Positions 63,866 to 64,000 of a DNA stretch of 64,000 nucleotides are shown in pieces. The stretch covers positions 863,869 through 927,868 of the forward strand of contig NZ_KV917378.1 of NCBI RefSeq assembly GCF_002019735.1, given 5' to 3'. Source of the DNA: Salipaludibacillus agaradhaerens. Its GTDB lineage: Bacteria > Bacillota > Bacilli > Bacillales > Salisediminibacteriaceae. A program made the position numbers and the translations under genes. Below the pieces are notes generated by a model that did no database searches, had not been told where the DNA came from, and saw only the letters and a list, made by a program, of their open reading frames with translations. The first letter of the stretch is position 1; the number at the start of each line of letters is the position of its first letter.

Positions 63866-64000
63866 TTACGACCACGAATACTTTAACACAGGTTTTCTCG
63901 CAGCAGTCGTTTCGTCTAATCGATCAATTACTGTATGATGGGGAGCTTCTTGAACTAACTCAGGTGATTCCTCTACTTCTTTAGCAATTTGAATCATAGC
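63866..64000 (-). CDS. gcvPB: Glycine dehydrogenase (decarboxylating) subunit 2, 3' end
   Basis: Last 44 codons, open to the window edge: [36 protein letters not shown], stop. The [12 protein letters not shown] end is characteristic of bacterial GcvPB, the PLP-dependent P-protein half of the glycine cleavage system. In B. subtilis gcvPB also lies convergent to yqhL. Confidence 0.88.
   Translation of the reverse strand, partial: AMIQIAKEVEESPELVQEAPHHTVIDRLDETTAARKPVLKYSWS

Noticed and set aside
1-64000. CRISPR arrays, prophage or complete insertion sequences
   Set aside because: No regularly spaced direct repeats, no phage structural genes and no intact transposase were seen.

Overview
The window reads as a chromosomal stretch of a spore-forming, flagellated, low-GC Bacillaceae bacterium, most likely of the alkaliphilic/halophilic Bacillus type. 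Evidence: a complete spoIIIA operon, spo0A and spoIVB; gene order close to the yqh-yqi-yqj region of Bacillus subtilis; an OLE RNA with its partner gene oapA between ispA and dxs, an arrangement known from extremophilic Firmicutes; and a class II (B12-dependent) ribonucleotide reductase.

Layout. 1-5.7 kb: 3' end of an NADPH dehydrogenase (namA), a START-like gene, then a flagellar group on the minus strand (ylqG, ylqH, fliS, hag, yaaR) with a sigma-D promoter before fliS. 5.9-16.9 kb: an acetyltransferase, DNA polymerase IV with a LexA-like box, a 65-residue protein resembling sigma factor region 3, a FAD enzyme, a PepT-like peptidase, the 29-codon Prli42 gene, an L,D-transpeptidase, yqjA, tRNA-Arg(UCG), bacilliredoxin brxB, and a zinc-binding lipoprotein with two Zur-type boxes. 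17.0-27.8 kb: the branched-chain keto acid operon ptb-bcd-buk-lpdV-bkdAA-bkdAB-bkdB behind a near-consensus sigma-54 promoter, with its activator bkdR and yqzF. 27.9-30.7 kb: a DksA/YteA-like protein that has lost most zinc ligands, a DUF2200 gene, and a frameshifted remnant of a second spo0A 3' end just downstream of intact spo0A. 31.0-45.1 kb: spoIVB, recN, argR, tlyA, dxs, oapA, OLE RNA, ispA, xseB, xseA, folD, nusB, an Asp23 gene, accC and accB. 45.4-53.2 kb: a small unknown gene, spoIIIAA-AH behind a sigma-E-like promoter, efp and papA. 53.5-64 kb: yqhR, yqhQ, yqhP, a membrane protein, patatin-like yqhO, mntR, nrdJ with paired NrdR-like boxes, lipM, rhodanese yqhL, and the 3' end of gcvPB.

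How the genes work together. The bkd operon turns branched-chain amino acids into acyl-CoA primers for branched fatty acids, and accB/accC feed the same membrane synthesis. nusB to tlyA forms a housekeeping group for isoprenoids, folate and DNA repair, with the OLE RNP embedded in it. Spo0A, SpoIVB and SpoIIIA cover sporulation entry, the sigma-K checkpoint and the mother cell-forespore channel. lipM and gcvPB share GcvH-linked lipoate metabolism.

Most notable: the spo0A remnant with a possible insertion of DUF2200 nearby, the OLE/oapA locus, the sigma-region-3 miniprotein, the NrdR box pair with a 13-bp leader hairpin, and nested dyads before the FAD enzyme. No CRISPR array, prophage or intact insertion sequence was seen.
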